Positions 61,901 to 64,000 of a stretch of 64,000 nucleotides of DNA are shown piece after piece. Location: NCBI GenBank assembly GCA_949152475.1, contig OX424566.1, positions 33,296,423 to 33,360,422 on the forward strand, written 5' to 3'. The notes under the pieces are model-generated. The model saw only the letters and a program-made list of their open reading frames with translations. It was not told where the DNA came from and made no database searches. Origin of the DNA: Terebella lapidaria (lineage: Eukaryota; Annelida; Polychaeta; Terebellida; Terebellidae). Position 1 is the stretch's first letter; every line of letters begins with the position of its first letter. The position numbers and the translations under genes are program-made.

Positions 61901-63040
61901 TCTGATATTCACAATAGCCCATAGTTATTTCTTGCGCAGTAAAATGTGCCAGAATGATATGGGAAAGGGATACATTATGCACATCGTTTTTTTTTTTTCA
62001 TTTTGTGCTCATGATAGATACTAACAGACGTTTAGTATTTTATTGTATTGCAAAACAGTGTATGCGAACTGATATCATTTGCAGATTGCATCCAGCCAAG
62101 TCCAACATTAAATACAGATCCATTATCTGCCAACGATTATTGCTTTTCAAGTGGACAGATTTTCTCCCAGGCATCCAATAACCCCCGTAAGATTTGTTTA
62201 ATGATGTGATCTACTTTCACGTAGTACAAGTATATATCTCTAAACGCTAGTCAAAAGTCAATTGCTTGGGCGATTTAAGTTTACTATGGCCTTTACAGAA
62301 AATATGTTAGTTTCGAAACATGTTTCCACCCAATTCGCGAAGCATCATCTATATCAGGATGCAATTGGACATTTTGAAGGTCCTATCAATATTCTCGAAT
62401 GAGACATACATGTGTCCGGGACTGACTGCCAATTGAACCCCAGCAGCAGATCACGAAACAAAATCATAATCTTTCATTGCGAGTTTTCATCTGAACGAAG
62501 ACTAAAGATCACACGTTTCCTTCATCGAATGAACCTGGAGGTCAAAGCGTTCCACTTCTCTGCAGTCCACATATCTACTTTGCTCGAAGGTGGTTACAAA
62601 TAGTTTGTTCAACGAAACATATACCTCTGCGAGACCCGCTGTGCAAAATCCAAATCATGGAAAAACAACGCTCCGTGGACGGTAAAAGGATGTACTTCAC
62701 ACAGCTGAAAATGTTTTAGAGCATTATAGCTGGGTCCGAAACCGACTATATTCAGGTTGGACCAGGAGTTTCCGACAGGTCATAATCCGTACGATCAAAC
62801 GTTAAAACCGTTTTCAGCTACAACGTGATATTCTGATTGGCTGAGCTGACTTGTTTTGGAACATTTCGGTTCAACGACCATCTCTGTTCATCAGTTTGTC
62901 AATTTGGATAACACGACAACTTGGCATGTAATTTTACATGACAGAGGGTTATGATGTGATACATAATAAGTTTAATAAGTGGATGGTCAATTAACGCTTG
63001 AAGAGAGCACGATGCTCAGGATGGAAAACATTTTATTATG
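58967..63040. other. upstream region of gene B, no gene recognised
   Basis: Only short open frames (for example 59669-59980 and 60501-60729) without domains or splice support. The promoter of gene B should be here but no core element stands out. Confidence 0.4.
60784..60891 (+). repeat. 53-bp tandem duplication
   Basis: TATCCAGAAACAAATGGGAT ... AACAAATACGGGCA is repeated twice with a 53-bp period and a few substitutions. It lies in the upstream region of gene B. Confidence 0.75.
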
Positions 63041-63550
63041 GGCATTACCTTCCGTTTCGGAGCTGATATGATCGTCATGTTGCCATCTTCACCTTCCGTA
63101 CATGGTGGCATGAATGTGGTGAACAGACAAAACACCTCCCAGTTTATAGCATAATATGCGGCAATGATAGTAGTCTTTCTGACATCAGGTTCGTTTCATC
63201 TGTTGCTAGTGAGTTCAGGCGATGTCCCCTTGACCAACGGGGGGTCTGCAATGCTGGTGTATTTCCAATGTTCCAATGCCACCAAGCCCCCCCCCCCCCT
63301 CTTTACGGGAAGTAATCGCATAGCAAATCAAACTATCTATAGCAGGCGCTCCATTGATCGAAGATATTACAAACGTTAAACACCCCCCCCCCCCCCTCCG
63401 CCGTTAAAACAAATACTCGCATCATAAATCGATCACTCTGGCAGACGCTGCATTGAACGCAGATGATAGACAGATTTGAAAGTAAGTATTTGAATACGTA
63501 TCAACAGTTCGAACAAAAGAGTGGTCACGACATGACACAAATGGCACAGT
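63041..63550 (+). repeat. repeat shared with the region upstream of gene A, copy 2
   Basis: The counterpart of 25250-25775, about 4.1 kb upstream of the gene B start codon. It carries two long C runs (63287-63299 and 63383-63396) absent from the first copy. Confidence 0.72.
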
Positions 63551-64000
63551 TGAGGGTTATGCAACAACTTCACCGCCTGTATGAAATACCACTTGGTACA
63601 GTGGCTGATAAGTGACACTGCGAAAAAATACTTATTTATTTTTCGGAGTAATCTTGACCTGTTCATAGTTGACATAATTTCCACGTAAATACTTGGGGTG
63701 CTGTGATGTTTAGCTAATCTTTCACAGACGTTATGGAAGCGTTAATTGATCATCCACTCCAACCAGTTTTTCATGACCTGTCGTGTTGAGTATCCCAGCT
63801 AGATGCATTGTCATGGTAAATATCATCGCAAATTGTCGTAATATGATAAGTAAAAAATAATCTTGACAAGACGTGTTACCATGGAAATTATCACAACAAC
63901 ACATCTTATCATGGCGTAGAAATATCATGTGAACATGCCTTACCATGCAAATCACCTTAAGAAGACGCTCTGCTAAATTTGTCTCCATACATAAAGTTAT

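Noticed and set aside
63780-63990. loose repeats of TTACCATGGAAAT-type motifs at the end of the window
   Set aside because: Similarity between units is weak by eye and the region is cut by the window edge.

Overview
The window is eukaryotic genomic DNA from an AT-rich invertebrate animal genome. The evidence is GT-AG introns in phase, Cys-loop receptor genes, a Golgi carbohydrate sulfotransferase, a tRNA-derived SINE, CR1/Jockey-type LINE debris and many small DNA transposons. The repeat style suggests a marine invertebrate (amphioxus, hemichordate or lophotrochozoan), but nothing seen fixes the phylum.

Three host genes can be built exon by exon, all on the minus strand. Gene A (14379-22009, 7 exons, 520 codons plus stop) and gene B (55505-58966, 7 exons, 506 codons plus stop) are paralogous nicotinic-acetylcholine-receptor-like subunits with identical intron positions and phases (2,0,2,1,1,0). 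Both keep the 13-residue Cys loop and four membrane segments. Both lack the vicinal cysteines of alpha subunits and have an unusual M2 pore helix with Ser at the 9' gate position. Between them lies a complete 8-exon, 404-codon type II membrane sulfotransferase of the CHST15-like group (49852-52860), with a poly(A) signal just after its stop.

The rest is mostly repeats. 1-12.6 kb: PIF/Harbinger-like MITEs, a SINE, a 2.7-kb fold-back element with 1.3-kb arms, a LINE split by a 2.6-kb DNA transposon, a small TIR element, and a 1.1-kb inverted-repeat element whose arms are palindromic 20-bp minisatellites. 14.4-22 kb: gene A with a LINE tail and a 191-bp duplication in its introns. 22-31.4 kb: little recognisable apart from one repeat also found upstream of gene B. 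31.4-33.6 kb: degenerate ~385-bp tandem repeats carrying a Tigger/pogo-like MITE. 33.6-41.7 kb: a very young Ty3/Gypsy LTR element with 788-bp LTRs and gag- and integrase-like reading frames. It is incomplete and strikingly rich in the hexamer CGACCC. 41.85-44.1 kb: a TIR transposon with subterminal repeats. 44.3-46.8 kb: two head-to-head decayed copies of a multicopy invertebrate gene family. 48.4-48.9 kb: a retroelement protein fragment. After 59 kb only repeats were recognised.

The two receptor subunits probably arose by local duplication in the same orientation. The sulfotransferase between them has no evident functional link to them.
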